A stretch of DNA of 64,000 nt from Alphaproteobacteria bacterium (GTDB lineage: Bacteria > Pseudomonadota > Alphaproteobacteria > Rhizobiales > Rhizobiaceae): the NCBI GenBank assembly GCA_024742485.1, contig JANSYK010000002.1, forward strand, positions 1,302,001-1,366,000, read 5' to 3'. Positions 45,571 to 54,791 of the stretch are shown here, piece by piece; position 1 is the stretch's first letter; every line of letters begins with the position of its first letter. The position numbers were made by a program, and so were the translations under genes. A model generated the notes under the pieces. The model searched no databases. It saw only the letters and a list, made by a program, of their open reading frames with translations, and was not told where the DNA came from.

Positions 45571-48231
45571 ATGTGTTCCCATGAGTGGTTCCATCCAAAA
45601 CAAACTTGCTCTACTAATCCTGTGGGTACAGATTCGATCACAGGACGGGCAGGCGGATTGGCGACGGCGGCATCTGAAAATCGACTGAATATCCGAACCT
45701 CTCTGACCGCCGTCTTCGCCATTGGCATCACGGTTTTCTCCCTCTATCTGTTGCACAACCTGACCGCTGAGATTTCGTTTTCGGATGTTGTCACCGACAT
45801 ACGAAACACGCCAACCAGCCATGTCCTCTTTGCCATTTGCGCGACGATCGTCAGTTTCACCGCGATTGCCTACTACGAAATTCTTGCGGTGCGGACCGTC
45901 GCACCGGGGCGGGTCTCCACCGCAACCGCTGCCTGGACTGGAATTGCCGGTTTCGCGATATCGGATGTTGCCGGTTTCCATGTTCTGACCGGCGGCGCCC
46001 TGAGGTATCGGATCTACAGCCAGAAGGGGTTGGAATTCCCGCTGATCAGCCAGATTGTTTTCCTTTCCTGGATGTCACTCTGGCTTGGCATGTTTTTCCT
46101 CATCAGCGCGGCGTTGGCAGTTCATCCGAGCGGTATCCTCGTGCTCCAATGGCTGCCGACCGATATTGTGCGCTCTCTGGGCATCGCGATTTTGTTGCTG
46201 ATCGCGGCCTATTTCATCTGGGGTGCCAATGGGCAACGGACGATTTCGATAAGGGGCATGTCGGCCCGGATACCGGGGATCGGCACCAGCCTGCAGCAAC
46301 TGGCATCCGGCGTTCTCGACATCGCCGCATCGGCATTCACACTCTATATTCTGCTGCCCGCTGACGTTGCCGGTTCGCTGAGCGGATTCTTCGTGCTCTA
46401 CATTTCGGCGGTGATCCTGGGTGCCGTCAGCCATTCGCCGGGTGGGATTGGTGTCTTCGAGGCCACCATGATGGCCGGGCTCGGCGTTCTTGGCCGGTCG
46501 GATGTGGTGGGTGCACTCGTTCTCTACCGCGTCATCTACTATTTCCTGCCACTCGTTCCAGTCGCCCTTATTCTGCTTTTTCTCGAAGTGGTGCGCGGAC
46601 ACAGGGCGATCCGAAAGTCCGTCCGGGAAATCGGAAAGGCATCCGAACCGCTGGTTCCTCCCCTTGCCGCCGGGCTGACCTTCATTGGTGGCCTGATCCT
46701 TCTGTTTTCCGGCTCGCTTCCCATGAGCGCACTGGATGATGCCTGGGTCCGGTCGGTGCTGGCTCTGCCCTTTGTTGAATCGTCGCACCTGTTGGCCAGT
46801 CTGATCGGCGTGGCGCTCCTGGTGGTCGCCCATGCCCTGCTGAGGCGTCGCGCTGCCGGTTTCAACATGGCGATCATCCTGCTGATTGCCGGCGCCGTGT
46901 TTTCCCTGGCCAAGGGTCTGGATTTCGAGGAAGCCGGTATCCTGGCCGTTATTGGCCTCATTCTCATCCCTTTTCGCCCTGCATTTTACCGCAAATCCGG
47001 AGAGCCGCTTTTTGCCGTCACGCCATCCTGGCTCGCCATCATCGCCATTACCGTGGCAGCGGCTGTCTGGCTCGGTTTCTTTGCCTATCGCCACGTTGAG
47101 TATTCCAACGAATTGTGGTGGCAGTTTTCATGGCAGGACGGTGCTCCGCGTTTTCTACGGGCAAGCGTAGCCATCGTCGCAGTGGTGTTTGCTCTCGGAC
47201 TCTATCTGATCCTCAACCGTCGGGCGGCGAATGTCGCACCGATCGGACCTGTTCCTGATGTTGTGCGCTCGCTCGTTGAAAAGTCCACCAGCACCGACAC
47301 GACGATCGCGCTGCTCGGAGACAAGCATTTTCTGATCGCCGAGGACGAAAGCGCCTTTTTGATGTACGGCGTCATGGGCGGGACCTACATTTCCATGTGC
47401 GACCCTGTCGGAGATCCGGTGCAGGGTGCCGCGCTGGCGTGGCAGTTTCGCGAAATGGCCGATCAGGGCGGTTATCGCACCGCGTTCTATTCGATCGGCA
47501 CGGACTACCTGCCGCTTTATCTCGATATGGGGCTGTCGGTTCTCAAGATGGGAGAAGTGGCGCGGGTCGATCTGGCCGCCTTTTCCCTTGAAGGCCCGAA
47601 GCAGAAAGATTTTCGCTATGCCCGCCGGCGTGCCGCCAAGGACGGATTGCAGTTCGAGATCGTGCCACGGACGGATGTGCCGGCCATTCTGCCGGAACTC
47701 AGGGAGGTGTCCAATAGCTGGCTGGAAATCAAGTCCGGCAATGAGAAACAGTTTGCGATTGCCAATTTCAACGATGACTACATGCGCTGTTTCGACTGCG
47801 GCATCGTGCGCCATGAGGGGCGGATCGTGGCCTTTGCGAATATCCTGGCCGGCGCGGACAAGGAGGAAATGTCGATCGACCTGATGCGCTATCGGCCAAA
47901 GATCTCCAACGTCTTGATGGATTTCCTTTTTGCCGAGCTGCTGCTCCACGCCCAGCAGGAGGAGTATCGCTGGTTCAATCTCGGCGCGGCGCCACTTGCC
48001 GGTCTCACCGATCATCCGCTTGCGAGCTCGTGGAACCGCATCGGCACGATGATCTACAGGCGTGGCGAGGATTTCTATCATTTCGAAGGGTTGCGTTCCT
48101 TCAAGGACAAGTTCAGTCCGGTCTGGACGCCGCATTATCTGGCCTGTCCGGGCGGACTGGCCGCGCCGCGCGTGCTGTTTGATATCACCGCGCTGATCGC
48201 CGGCGGGCGGCTCGGGATCGCCAAGCGGTGA
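45571..48231 (+). CDS. mprF: Lysylphosphatidylglycerol synthase/flippase (MprF/LpiA)
   Basis: About 886 residues. A membrane half with a dozen or more helices contains the flippase motif region (HSPGGIGVFEATMMAGLGVLG), followed by a DUF2156 synthase domain in the last 300 residues (FLIAEDESAFLMYGVMGGTYISMCDPVGDP; FNLGAAPLAGL; WTPHYLA). It transfers lysine from Lys-tRNA to phosphatidylglycerol and flips the product, lowering membrane charge; in rhizobia (lpiA) it is acid-induced. The start is uncertain: ATG 45571 lacks spacing to a Shine-Dalgarno, and TTG 45658 (after GGCAGGCGGA) is a good alternative. It is coupled to acvB by GTGA. Confidence 0.92.
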   Translation: MCSHEWFHPKQTCSTNPVGTDSITGRAGGLATAASENRLNIRTSLTAVFAIGITVFSLYLLHNLTAEISFSDVVTDIRNTPTSHVLFAICATIVSFTAIAYYEILAVRTVAPGRVSTATAAWTGIAGFAISDVAGFHVLTGGALRYRIYSQKGLEFPLISQIVFLSWMSLWLGMFFLISAALAVHPSGILVLQWLPTDIVRSLGIAILLLIAAYFIWGANGQRTISIRGMSARIPGIGTSLQQLASGVLDIAASAFTLYILLPADVAGSLSGFFVLYISAVILGAVSHSPGGIGVFEATMMAGLGVLGRSDVVGALVLYRVIYYFLPLVPVALILLFLEVVRGHRAIRKSVREIGKASEPLVPPLAAGLTFIGGLILLFSGSLPMSALDDAWVRSVLALPFVESSHLLASLIGVALLVVAHALLRRRAAGFNMAIILLIAGAVFSLAKGLDFEEAGILAVIGLILIPFRPAFYRKSGEPLFAVTPSWLAIIAITVAAAVWLGFFAYRHVEYSNELWWQFSWQDGAPRFLRASVAIVAVVFALGLYLILNRRAANVAPIGPVPDVVRSLVEKSTSTDTTIALLGDKHFLIAEDESAFLMYGVMGGTYISMCDPVGDPVQGAALAWQFREMADQGGYRTAFYSIGTDYLPLYLDMGLSVLKMGEVARVDLAAFSLEGPKQKDFRYARRRAAKDGLQFEIVPRTDVPAILPELREVSNSWLEIKSGNEKQFAIANFNDDYMRCFDCGIVRHEGRIVAFANILAGADKEEMSIDLMRYRPKISNVLMDFLFAELLLHAQQEEYRWFNLGAAPLAGLTDHPLASSWNRIGTMIYRRGEDFYHFEGLRSFKDKFSPVWTPHYLACPGGLAAPRVLFDITALIAGGRLGIAKR

Positions 48232-48893
48232 GGGTCGCTCTGACCATTCTGCTTTTGCTCTTGGGCATTGGCAGGGTTCCTGCGGATACGGCCTTCGCCG
48301 ATCTGCCACTCAATGTGACCGAACCGAACGGCCAGGTGCGTGGAATGGTGATCCTGTGGTCCGGGGATGCAGGCTGGAGCGGCACCATGCAGTCGCTCGC
48401 GGATGCGCTCGCAGAACGAGGCTATGGTGTGGTTGGTATCAGTTCGCTGCGTTACTTCTGGCACGAGCAGGCGCCGCAGATCATGGCCACCGACAATGAC
48501 CGCCTTGTGACCCATTATGCGGCATTGTGGGAGACAGATACAATCATCCTCGCCGGCTATTCATTTGGTGCCGATGTGCTGCCCTTTGCCTGGCCGCTGA
48601 TGGCAGAAGAGACACGAGCGGCAACCAGCCTGATCGGGTTGTTGAGCCCATTTCCGAAAACGGAATTCAGGATCACGTTTCTCGGCATGCTGGGGATCAT
48701 ACGCGGCAGTCACGATGTCAGTGCCGCGATTGCATCGCTGCCGGCGGACCGGGTTTTTTGCCTGATCGGTGAGGACGAAGACGATATGGCCTGCGCGCCA
48801 TCAACCGAATACAGATTTGAAACGGTGCCGGGTGGTCATCGCTACAATCGCGATGCCGATCTCGTCGCGGACCGGCTGATCGGGGCGCTTTGA
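48228..48893 (+). CDS. acvB: AcvB/VirJ-like lysyl-phosphatidylglycerol hydrolase, single domain
   Basis: A 221-residue periplasmic alpha/beta-hydrolase with an N-terminal signal sequence (VALTILLLLLGIGRVPADTAFA). The nucleophile elbow AGYSFGADV places Ser112, with a likely acid at GEDEDD (183-186) and His204 in GGHRYN. In Agrobacterium AcvB and R. tropici AtvA this domain cleaves lysyl-phosphatidylglycerol, the product of the upstream gene. Those proteins carry an extra domain and are about twice as long; this one has only the VirJ-sized part. The GTG start overlaps the mprF stop. Confidence 0.88.
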   Translation: MRVALTILLLLLGIGRVPADTAFADLPLNVTEPNGQVRGMVILWSGDAGWSGTMQSLADALAERGYGVVGISSLRYFWHEQAPQIMATDNDRLVTHYAALWETDTIILAGYSFGADVLPFAWPLMAEETRAATSLIGLLSPFPKTEFRITFLGMLGIIRGSHDVSAAIASLPADRVFCLIGEDEDDMACAPSTEYRFETVPGGHRYNRDADLVADRLIGAL

Positions 48894-48928
48894 TGTTGAC
48901 CCTGCCGCTTTGCTCCGGCTCACACGGG

Positions 48929-49030
48929 TAGGGCAATTCAGGTTTTGACGGGTTCGGCAAAACCAGAATGCGTCAACAGGATCAACTACCGACACCGTTG
49001 TCACGTTTCTGACAGAATCAGAAAGGCGTC
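48929..49030 (+). repeat. Dispersed two-hairpin repeat, copy F
   Basis: The left end is TAGGGCAATTCAGG, hairpin 1 pairs CAGGTTTTG with CAAAACCAG, and hairpin 2 starts TCACGTTTCTGA with a decayed right arm. The right end overlaps the 3' end of the GNAT gene, whose last four codons and TGA stop (49018-49020) are encoded in the element. Confidence 0.8.
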
Positions 49031-49557
49031 ATTTGCACCGGCCGCTCCAGTTCGAACCGGACGTGCGTTTTTGTGCCGGCGGTCCATGGCGGTGTTGTTC
49101 GTCGGAGCACGAATCCTTCGCGTTCCCAGAAAGCCCGACCTTGGGGATTCTCTTCAAGAACACACAACAACAGCCTTTCGGCGCCGGCTTTGCGGGCTGC
49201 ATCGAGCACCCAATTCAGTGCCTGACGGCCAAGTCCCCTGTTGCGAAACCGGGCATCGATCATCATCAGCCCGAGATACCAGTCACCGGCCTCCGGATAA
49301 CCCGGACCTATGTCAATCAGGCCGACTAGACGCTCGTCGTGATCGAAAACACCAAGTTTCAATGCATCCGCCACCCTCAATCCGGGCGCGACCTCCTCGA
49401 AGAACTCCGTGACGTTGGCCTCGCCGGGCTCCTCCCCGGTTTCAAGCAGAACATAATCGGCGCAGGACTTGAACACGCTCAAGACGGCCTGGCGATCCGC
49501 GATGGGGTCGAGCGGGCGCACCAATGGTTCGGAGCGCGGTTTCCCATCGTTCACCAT
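49018..49557 (-). CDS. GNAT family N-acetyltransferase
   Basis: A 179-residue acyl-CoA-dependent transferase. The acetyl-CoA loop is DARFRNRGLGRQALNWVLDAARKAG (R-x-x-G-x-G type), and VLEENPQGRAFWEREGF is the usual late strand-helix. The substrate is unknown. Its final residues (QMTPF) and stop derive from repeat copy F, so the original C-terminus may have differed. Confidence 0.85.
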   Translation of the reverse strand: MVNDGKPRSEPLVRPLDPIADRQAVLSVFKSCADYVLLETGEEPGEANVTEFFEEVAPGLRVADALKLGVFDHDERLVGLIDIGPGYPEAGDWYLGLMMIDARFRNRGLGRQALNWVLDAARKAGAERLLLCVLEENPQGRAFWEREGFVLRRTTPPWTAGTKTHVRFELERPVQMTPF

Positions 49558-49572
49558 TGCAGTCTCACTGCA

Positions 49573-49806
49573 TCAGCCGTCAGCATAGACCTCGCCATCC
49601 AGATCGTCGAGCTTGAGCTGAAGATGCGCCCGCACATCCTGTACGGCCTGGTTGTATACAGCGGGGCCAAGCGTTTTCAAAAACAGGGCAAGCACAGCTT
49701 CGGCGCGAAATTCTGATATCGGTTCATCAAATTCATCGGCGAACAACGCGCCCAGCTCGCGGAGAAATTCGGCGCGCCTGTCCTCACTAAGGGAAATTTG
49801 CATCAT
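49573..49806 (-). CDS. DUF2164 family protein
   Basis: A 77-residue protein matching DUF2164: FADEFDEPISEFRAEAVLALFLKTLGPAVYNQAVQDVRAHL with a C-terminal LDDLDGEVY. AAAGG lies 6 bases before the first of two adjacent ATGs (49806). Function unknown. It lies 15 bp upstream of the GNAT gene on the same strand and is probably co-transcribed. Confidence 0.82.
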   Translation of the reverse strand: MMQISLSEDRRAEFLRELGALFADEFDEPISEFRAEAVLALFLKTLGPAVYNQAVQDVRAHLQLKLDDLDGEVYADG

Positions 49807-49918
49807 CTGGTGCCTTTCGATCGTTGGCTCGCAGCCCTGTGGGCGTGTTTTGACCTGACGACGTGCCGCAGAGGGATGGGGCGACGACGCGATGGTCTCC
49901 ACGGGATGAAGCAATCAA

Positions 49919-51205
49919 TCATGGTTCTGCCTTTTTGTCGTCCTGATCTTTTGGCGCGCGATGCATGATCAGGCGTACGCCGCGTTGCCATGTCAAATAG
50001 GACCACAACCAGTGCAGCATCACGAACAACCGGTTTCGGAAACCGATCAGAAAATAGACATGAGCGGCGCCCCACAGCACCCAACCCGGGAAACCCTTGA
50101 CTTTCAGCCCAAAAATATGGGCAACAGCGCGGTTTCGCCCGATGGTCGCAAGCGCCCCGGCATCGGAATACCGAAAACCTGCCGGCGGTGCCAGGCCCCG
50201 TGCCGTTCGGGCCAACCGTCGACCGACATAGATTCCCATCTGCTTGGCAACCGGCGCGATTCCCGGCAGCGCGCTTCCTTCAACTTCAAGCAGGGCGGCA
50301 TCGCCGATGACATAAACATTGTCGAACCCGGCTGGCCTCAGCGTTTCGTCAATTTCGACATGGCCGCTCTTTCCTGTCGGCACGGACAGCCATTGGCCAA
50401 CTGGCGAGGCCTGAACGCCGGCTGCCCAGACCACCGTTTCCGTTTGTAGTTCGCCTCCAGTCGTGGTGACCCGGCCGCGGGCAATGTCGGTCACCATGGT
50501 GTCGGTTTGCACCTCGACCCCCAGATCGATCAAATCGCGGGATGCCCTCAATGAAAGGTCGGCGGCGAATGTGGGCAAGACACGCGGTCCACCTTCGAGC
50601 AGGATGATCCGGTTCCGGGCTGCATCGATGCGCCGAAAGTCGCGCATGACGGAGTGCGACAACTCCGCAATTGCACCGGCCATCTCGACACCGGTCGGCC
50701 CGCCTCCGACGACCACAAATGTCTGAAACCGTTGGGCAGCAACGGGGTCGTGCTCAACCACCATTTCGGCCTGCTCGAAGGCCATCAGAATTTTTTCCCG
50801 CAGACTCAGCGCGTCGTTTAGGGTCTTGAGGCCTGGGGCATGCTCGGCCCACTGATCCTTGCCAAAATAGCTGTGCTGCGCGCCGGTAGCGACCACCAGC
50901 GCGTCATAGGAAGCGCTCTTTCCAGTCTCTAGCAGAACCAATTGACGATCCGTGTCGATGCCGACGACGCGATCCATCAAAACCTGCAGATTTTCCTGAT
51001 TGCGCAATACGTGGCGGATCGGCACGGCAATTTCGGCGGGTGTCAAAGCTGCCGTAGCGACCTGGTACAATAGCGGTTGAAAGAGATGATGATTCTGCTG
51101 GTCGATGAGCGTAACGGTGACCGGCGCTCTTGCCAATTCCCTGGCCGCCGAAAGGCCCGCGAATCCGGCTCCAACAATGACCACATTTCTGGGAGGCTGA
51201 AGCAT
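49919..51205 (-). CDS. ndh: Type II NADH:quinone oxidoreductase
   Basis: About 428 residues, single-subunit, non-proton-pumping NADH dehydrogenase on the inner membrane face. The FAD motif is NVVIVGAGFAGLSAARELA, the NADH motif is FVVVGGGPTGVEMAGAIAEL, and NVYVIGDAALLEVEG closes the FAD site. The C-terminal amphipathic helices around WGAAHVYFLIGFRNRLFVMLHWLWSYLTW anchor it. The quinone-site motif AxxQxA-like IAPVAKQMG is present. ATG 51205 directly precedes the FAD fold; an upstream extension to 51328 is unlikely. Confidence 0.93.
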   Translation of the reverse strand: MLQPPRNVVIVGAGFAGLSAARELARAPVTVTLIDQQNHHLFQPLLYQVATAALTPAEIAVPIRHVLRNQENLQVLMDRVVGIDTDRQLVLLETGKSASYDALVVATGAQHSYFGKDQWAEHAPGLKTLNDALSLREKILMAFEQAEMVVEHDPVAAQRFQTFVVVGGGPTGVEMAGAIAELSHSVMRDFRRIDAARNRIILLEGGPRVLPTFAADLSLRASRDLIDLGVEVQTDTMVTDIARGRVTTTGGELQTETVVWAAGVQASPVGQWLSVPTGKSGHVEIDETLRPAGFDNVYVIGDAALLEVEGSALPGIAPVAKQMGIYVGRRLARTARGLAPPAGFRYSDAGALATIGRNRAVAHIFGLKVKGFPGWVLWGAAHVYFLIGFRNRLFVMLHWLWSYLTWQRGVRLIMHRAPKDQDDKKAEP

Positions 51206-51455
51206 GATCAACGCATCCTTTTTCACCGCATCAAACCGGGCACATTTCACCCTTTGATAGATAAGTGTTTTCAGCGAATTTTCATCCCCGCGCCACATAC
51301 GCGAGTGCACTGTTTTCCGACTGTTCATGACGGCTGCTTCGGGCGGCAGGAAATTGTTCCGATCTTAACGGATCACGCATCGTTTGCTTTCGTCATTCCC
51401 GAATTTCGGATAGTCAGCCGCCAGCACCGGCTGCATCAATGAAGGCTCTGACCCA

Positions 51456-52589
51456 ATGGACCTCTTTTCACCCTTTTCGCTTCGACAACTCACCTTCAGG
51501 AACCGGATCGCCGTTTCCCCGATGAGCCAGTATCGCGCCCGCGACGGCTTTGCCAATGACTGGCACAAGGTCCATCTCGGTCGTTTTGCCATGGGTGGCG
51601 CCGGTCTGGTCTATGCCGAAGCAACGGCCGTTGAGGCTGATGGCAGGAGAACGGCGGGCGACCTTGGGATCTGGAGCGACGCACATCTGGACAATCTGAG
51701 CGCTATTGCCAGCTTTTTGAGCCAAGAGGGCGCTGTCCCCGGCATTCAGTTGAGCCATGCCGGCCGAAAGGCATCGGAACGAAGACCGTGGCATGGCGAA
51801 ACACCGATAAATGAGGAAGATGTCACCGAACGCGGCGAGCATCCCTGGGCTTCGGTTGCGCCATCGGCGATCCCCTATGCGGATGGCTGGCCGTGTCCGC
51901 GTGAGATGTCCGAGCAGGATATTCAACGGGTGATTGCGTCATTTGGTGAAGCGGCGCGGCGGTCTCGCGATGCCGGGTTCAAGATCATTGAAGTATACGC
52001 TGCACACGGATTCCTCGTTCACCAGTTTTTATCGCCCATCTCCAACAAACGAACAGACCATTGGGGAGGAAACTCGGAAAATCGCTGTCGTTTTGCAGTG
52101 GAGATCGCCCGGGCCATTCGTGCCAACTGGCCCGAGACATTGCCGCTGGCCTTTCGCCTGTCGGCGACGGACTGGCTGGATGATGGGATTGAAATCGAGG
52201 ACGCGGTCGAAACGGCAAGACGGCTCAAGGAAGCTGGTGTCGACATGATCGACTGCTCATCCGGCGGCATCAGTGGGAAGGAACGACCAGGGAGAATGGT
52301 CATCGAGCAGGGATTTCAGGCACCCTTAGCCGAGCATATTCGCCGCGAGGCCAACATTTCGACCATGGCCGTTGGGTTCCTCTGGGATGCCGAGTATTGC
52401 AGCGACCTGGTGGCCTCCGGCAAGGCCGACATGATTGCCCTGGCGCGCGAACTGCTGGACGATCCGAACTGGCCGCACCACGCGGCCGCAAAACTCGGGC
52501 TGGACCTGGAGCATGCATTGTGGCCGGTCGAGTCCGGCTGGTGGCTGCAAAAGCGTCAGCGCCTTGTCCGTAAGCTGGACCTTCGATAA
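51456..52589 (+). CDS. NADH:flavin oxidoreductase, Old Yellow Enzyme (YqjM/NamA class)
   Basis: A 377-residue FMN enzyme that reduces activated C=C bonds. FSPFSLRQLTFRNRIAVSPMSQYRARDG is the N-terminal barrel strand with flavin contacts, IQLSHAGRKA contributes the substrate His, and AHGFLVHQFLSPISNKRTDHWGG is the class signature. DMIALARELLDDPNWP is the phosphate-binding end. It is divergent from ndh; the 250-bp gap between them holds both promoters but no motif I can name. Confidence 0.92.
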   Translation: MDLFSPFSLRQLTFRNRIAVSPMSQYRARDGFANDWHKVHLGRFAMGGAGLVYAEATAVEADGRRTAGDLGIWSDAHLDNLSAIASFLSQEGAVPGIQLSHAGRKASERRPWHGETPINEEDVTERGEHPWASVAPSAIPYADGWPCPREMSEQDIQRVIASFGEAARRSRDAGFKIIEVYAAHGFLVHQFLSPISNKRTDHWGGNSENRCRFAVEIARAIRANWPETLPLAFRLSATDWLDDGIEIEDAVETARRLKEAGVDMIDCSSGGISGKERPGRMVIEQGFQAPLAEHIRREANISTMAVGFLWDAEYCSDLVASGKADMIALARELLDDPNWPHHAAAKLGLDLEHALWPVESGWWLQKRQRLVRKLDLR

Positions 52590-52597
52590 CGGTCCCA

Positions 52598-53152
52598 TCA
52601 GCGATGGGAAATGCCAAGGTTCCCGGTTGATGCCGCGATCCGAAGACCGCTGAGAAACTGTTCGACATCCCGATTGCCGCGCAGGTGAAATTTCGACTTG
52701 TCTGCCGGCACGGACCGGTAAAGTGCCTGCATGGCATCGCGCGACGTGTGGCGGGTATCCCAGATCCAGCGCAAGAACGTCCAGCTCAGTTTCTCCGGGC
52801 ATCCTTCCGGCAGATCCGGGCGCGTTCGGCCCCAGTAGCGGACGGTCCTCCAAAGCACCCGCCAAAGGCGCTTTGCCAGGGGAAGGTCGAGCCAGATGAC
52901 GCTGTCGGCGCGCGCCAGCCGTTCCGGCCATGTGACAGAGCGTCCGCCCTCGAATATCCAGGTCTCCCTTGCGTGCACCTCGGCACAGAGCGCGTCTTTT
53001 TCCGGTCCCGGCCGTTCCACCCAACCCGGCTTCCAGTGAATATGATCGATGTGAACGACGGGAAGATGCGTGATGCCGCCGAGCGTTCTTGCAAGGGTCG
53101 ATTTTCCCGAACCCGGTTGGCCGATAATCATCACGCGTCGCATTTCCGGCAT
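52598..53152 (-). CDS. P-loop kinase-like protein (adenylate kinase/FlaR-like)
   Basis: A 184-residue P-loop NTPase: VMIIGQPGSGKSTLAR near residue 8, then VHIDHIHWKPGW, EARETWIFEGGRSVTWPERL and a C-terminal FLRWIWDTRH. It belongs to the group often annotated DNA topology modulation protein or adenylate kinase-like, with no proven activity. The start is either 53152 or one of two following ATGs. It is divergent from the quinone reductase gene. Confidence 0.8.
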   Translation of the reverse strand: MPEMRRVMIIGQPGSGKSTLARTLGGITHLPVVHIDHIHWKPGWVERPGPEKDALCAEVHARETWIFEGGRSVTWPERLARADSVIWLDLPLAKRLWRVLWRTVRYWGRTRPDLPEGCPEKLSWTFLRWIWDTRHTSRDAMQALYRSVPADKSKFHLRGNRDVEQFLSGLRIAASTGNLGISHR

Positions 53153-53354
53153 CCATCATCGCTCGATCTTGATCTTCCGGGACCAAATATCATTTGCACC
53201 AACGGCAAATCTTGCGGGCCCCGCCACGGTTGGACAAGTCCATTTCTGGTCAGGGATTTGCACTGCAGGGCGGCAAATCTTCTTTGTCCATCTCCCGGTC
53301 GTCCTATATGGTTTAGCCAATGATCTGCAAGACCCATTCAGGAAAGAGCGAGAC

Positions 53355-54329
53355 ATGAAAGCAATCCGTGCCCATTCCTTCGGCGGACCGGAGGTTCTGC
53401 AATATGAGGAAATCGAAGACCCGGTACCTGGACCCGGCGAAGTGGTGATCGATGTGCGGGCGGCCGGGGTCAATCCCGCGGACACCTATATGCGCAATGG
53501 GACGTACGCGATCGTTCCGGACCTTCCCTATACGCCCGGTGGCGATGCCGGTGGCGTTGTGTCGGCGGTGGGCGCGGATGTCACGGGTCTGTCGGTCGGT
53601 GATGACGTGTTCGTCGGCACGGCGCTGAGCTTTGACTTGACGGGCTGCTATGCCGAAAAAGTGTTGCGCCCCGAGAGCGAAGTATTGCCGCTGCCAACGG
53701 GTGTCAGCCATGCCCAGGCAGCCGCCTTCGGCGTGTCTTATCCCACAGCCCATTATGCACTTTTCGAACGCGGAGGTGCCAAGGCCGGTGAGACGGTGTT
53801 CATCCACGGTGCAAGCGGGTCCGTTGGTACCGCCGCCATCCAATTGGCAAAACGAGCCGGACTGAGGGTGATCGGCAGCGGCGGAACGGACAAGGGTCTT
53901 GATCTGATCCACGCTGAAGGTGCCGATCTGGCGGTGGATCACAGCAGGCAAGGCTACCTGGACGAGGTGACAGAGTTTACCGATGGAAAGGGACCAAATC
54001 TGATCCTGGAAATGTTGGCCGACGTCAATCTTGCCGCCGATCTGGATCTGGTCGCCAAATATGGACGCATCGTTGTGATCGGCAACCGGGGAGAGATCAC
54101 CATTTCACCGCGTGTCGCGATGATGAAGGAACTGGATATTCGGGGCATCGCACTGTGGAATGCCACGGCTGAGCAGATTGCACCGATCATGAAGGATATC
54201 GTGGCTGGCATCGCCGAAGGCACGCTACGGCCGATTATCGGTAGGGAAATGCCGCTGGCCGAAGCTGCTGCGGCGCACGTCGCGGTGCTCGAACCGGGCG
54301 CTTACGGAAAGATTGTTCTGGTTCCTTGA
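53355..54329 (+). CDS. Quinone oxidoreductase, zinc-free MDR family
   Basis: A 324-residue NADPH-dependent enzyme. YEEIEDPVPGPGEVVIDVRAAGVNPADTYMRNG is the N-terminal fold without the catalytic zinc cysteine/His set, and VFIHGASGSVGTAAIQLAKRAGLRVIGSGGT is the nucleotide fold. It is similar to QorA/zeta-crystallin reductases that act on quinones or enones. ATG 53355 follows a purine-rich GAGCGAG. It ends a few bases from the convergent SH3 gene. Confidence 0.88.
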   Translation: MKAIRAHSFGGPEVLQYEEIEDPVPGPGEVVIDVRAAGVNPADTYMRNGTYAIVPDLPYTPGGDAGGVVSAVGADVTGLSVGDDVFVGTALSFDLTGCYAEKVLRPESEVLPLPTGVSHAQAAAFGVSYPTAHYALFERGGAKAGETVFIHGASGSVGTAAIQLAKRAGLRVIGSGGTDKGLDLIHAEGADLAVDHSRQGYLDEVTEFTDGKGPNLILEMLADVNLAADLDLVAKYGRIVVIGNRGEITISPRVAMMKELDIRGIALWNATAEQIAPIMKDIVAGIAEGTLRPIIGREMPLAEAAAAHVAVLEPGAYGKIVLVP

Positions 54330-54335
54330 CGGAGC

Positions 54336-54677
54336 TCAGGGACATTCGGATGGATACAGGTAGCGGCGTTTGACGTAACCGCGCGCCGTCGCATCGCCGT
54401 CATAATATGCGATGCGGCACCATCGGCTGTCGAGTGCAACCGAAGTCGGCTCGCAACGCCCCTCCAGCGCGATTATTCCGTGCTGTTCTGGCGGTATGAC
54501 TCCAACGATGGACGATCTTGCGGATCGTTCCTGGCGGATATTGAGAACATCGTCCTGCTGCACATTGCGCACCTGAAAACACGTGCCTTCGGTTGTTGCG
54601 TGAGCAGGCAGCGGTGCCATTGTCGCCATGCCGCACAGGACAGCGAGGCACAATTTGCTGGTTCGAGCTTCCATCAT
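54336..54677 (-). CDS. Secreted SH3-like domain protein
   Basis: A 113-residue precursor. A signal peptide (SKLCLAVLCGMATMAPLPAHA) is followed by an SH3b-like module: VLNIRQERSARSSIVGVIPPEQHGIIALEGRC and SRWCRIAYYDGDATARGYVKRRYL. Two to three cysteines may form disulfides in the periplasm. SH3b domains bind peptidoglycan or mediate host contacts; no catalytic domain is present. AAGG precedes ATG 54677. Confidence 0.78.
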   Translation of the reverse strand: MMEARTSKLCLAVLCGMATMAPLPAHATTEGTCFQVRNVQQDDVLNIRQERSARSSIVGVIPPEQHGIIALEGRCEPTSVALDSRWCRIAYYDGDATARGYVKRRYLYPSECP

Positions 54678-54791
54678 GGTCACCTTGTCCCTTGTCGAAC
54701 GGAAACACGTTCCGAAAATGAGGCGATGCGATCCATAGTTTGATGTCGCTTTCGAATTCAGACCTTTGCTTCTGTCAGGCACTGACTGACC

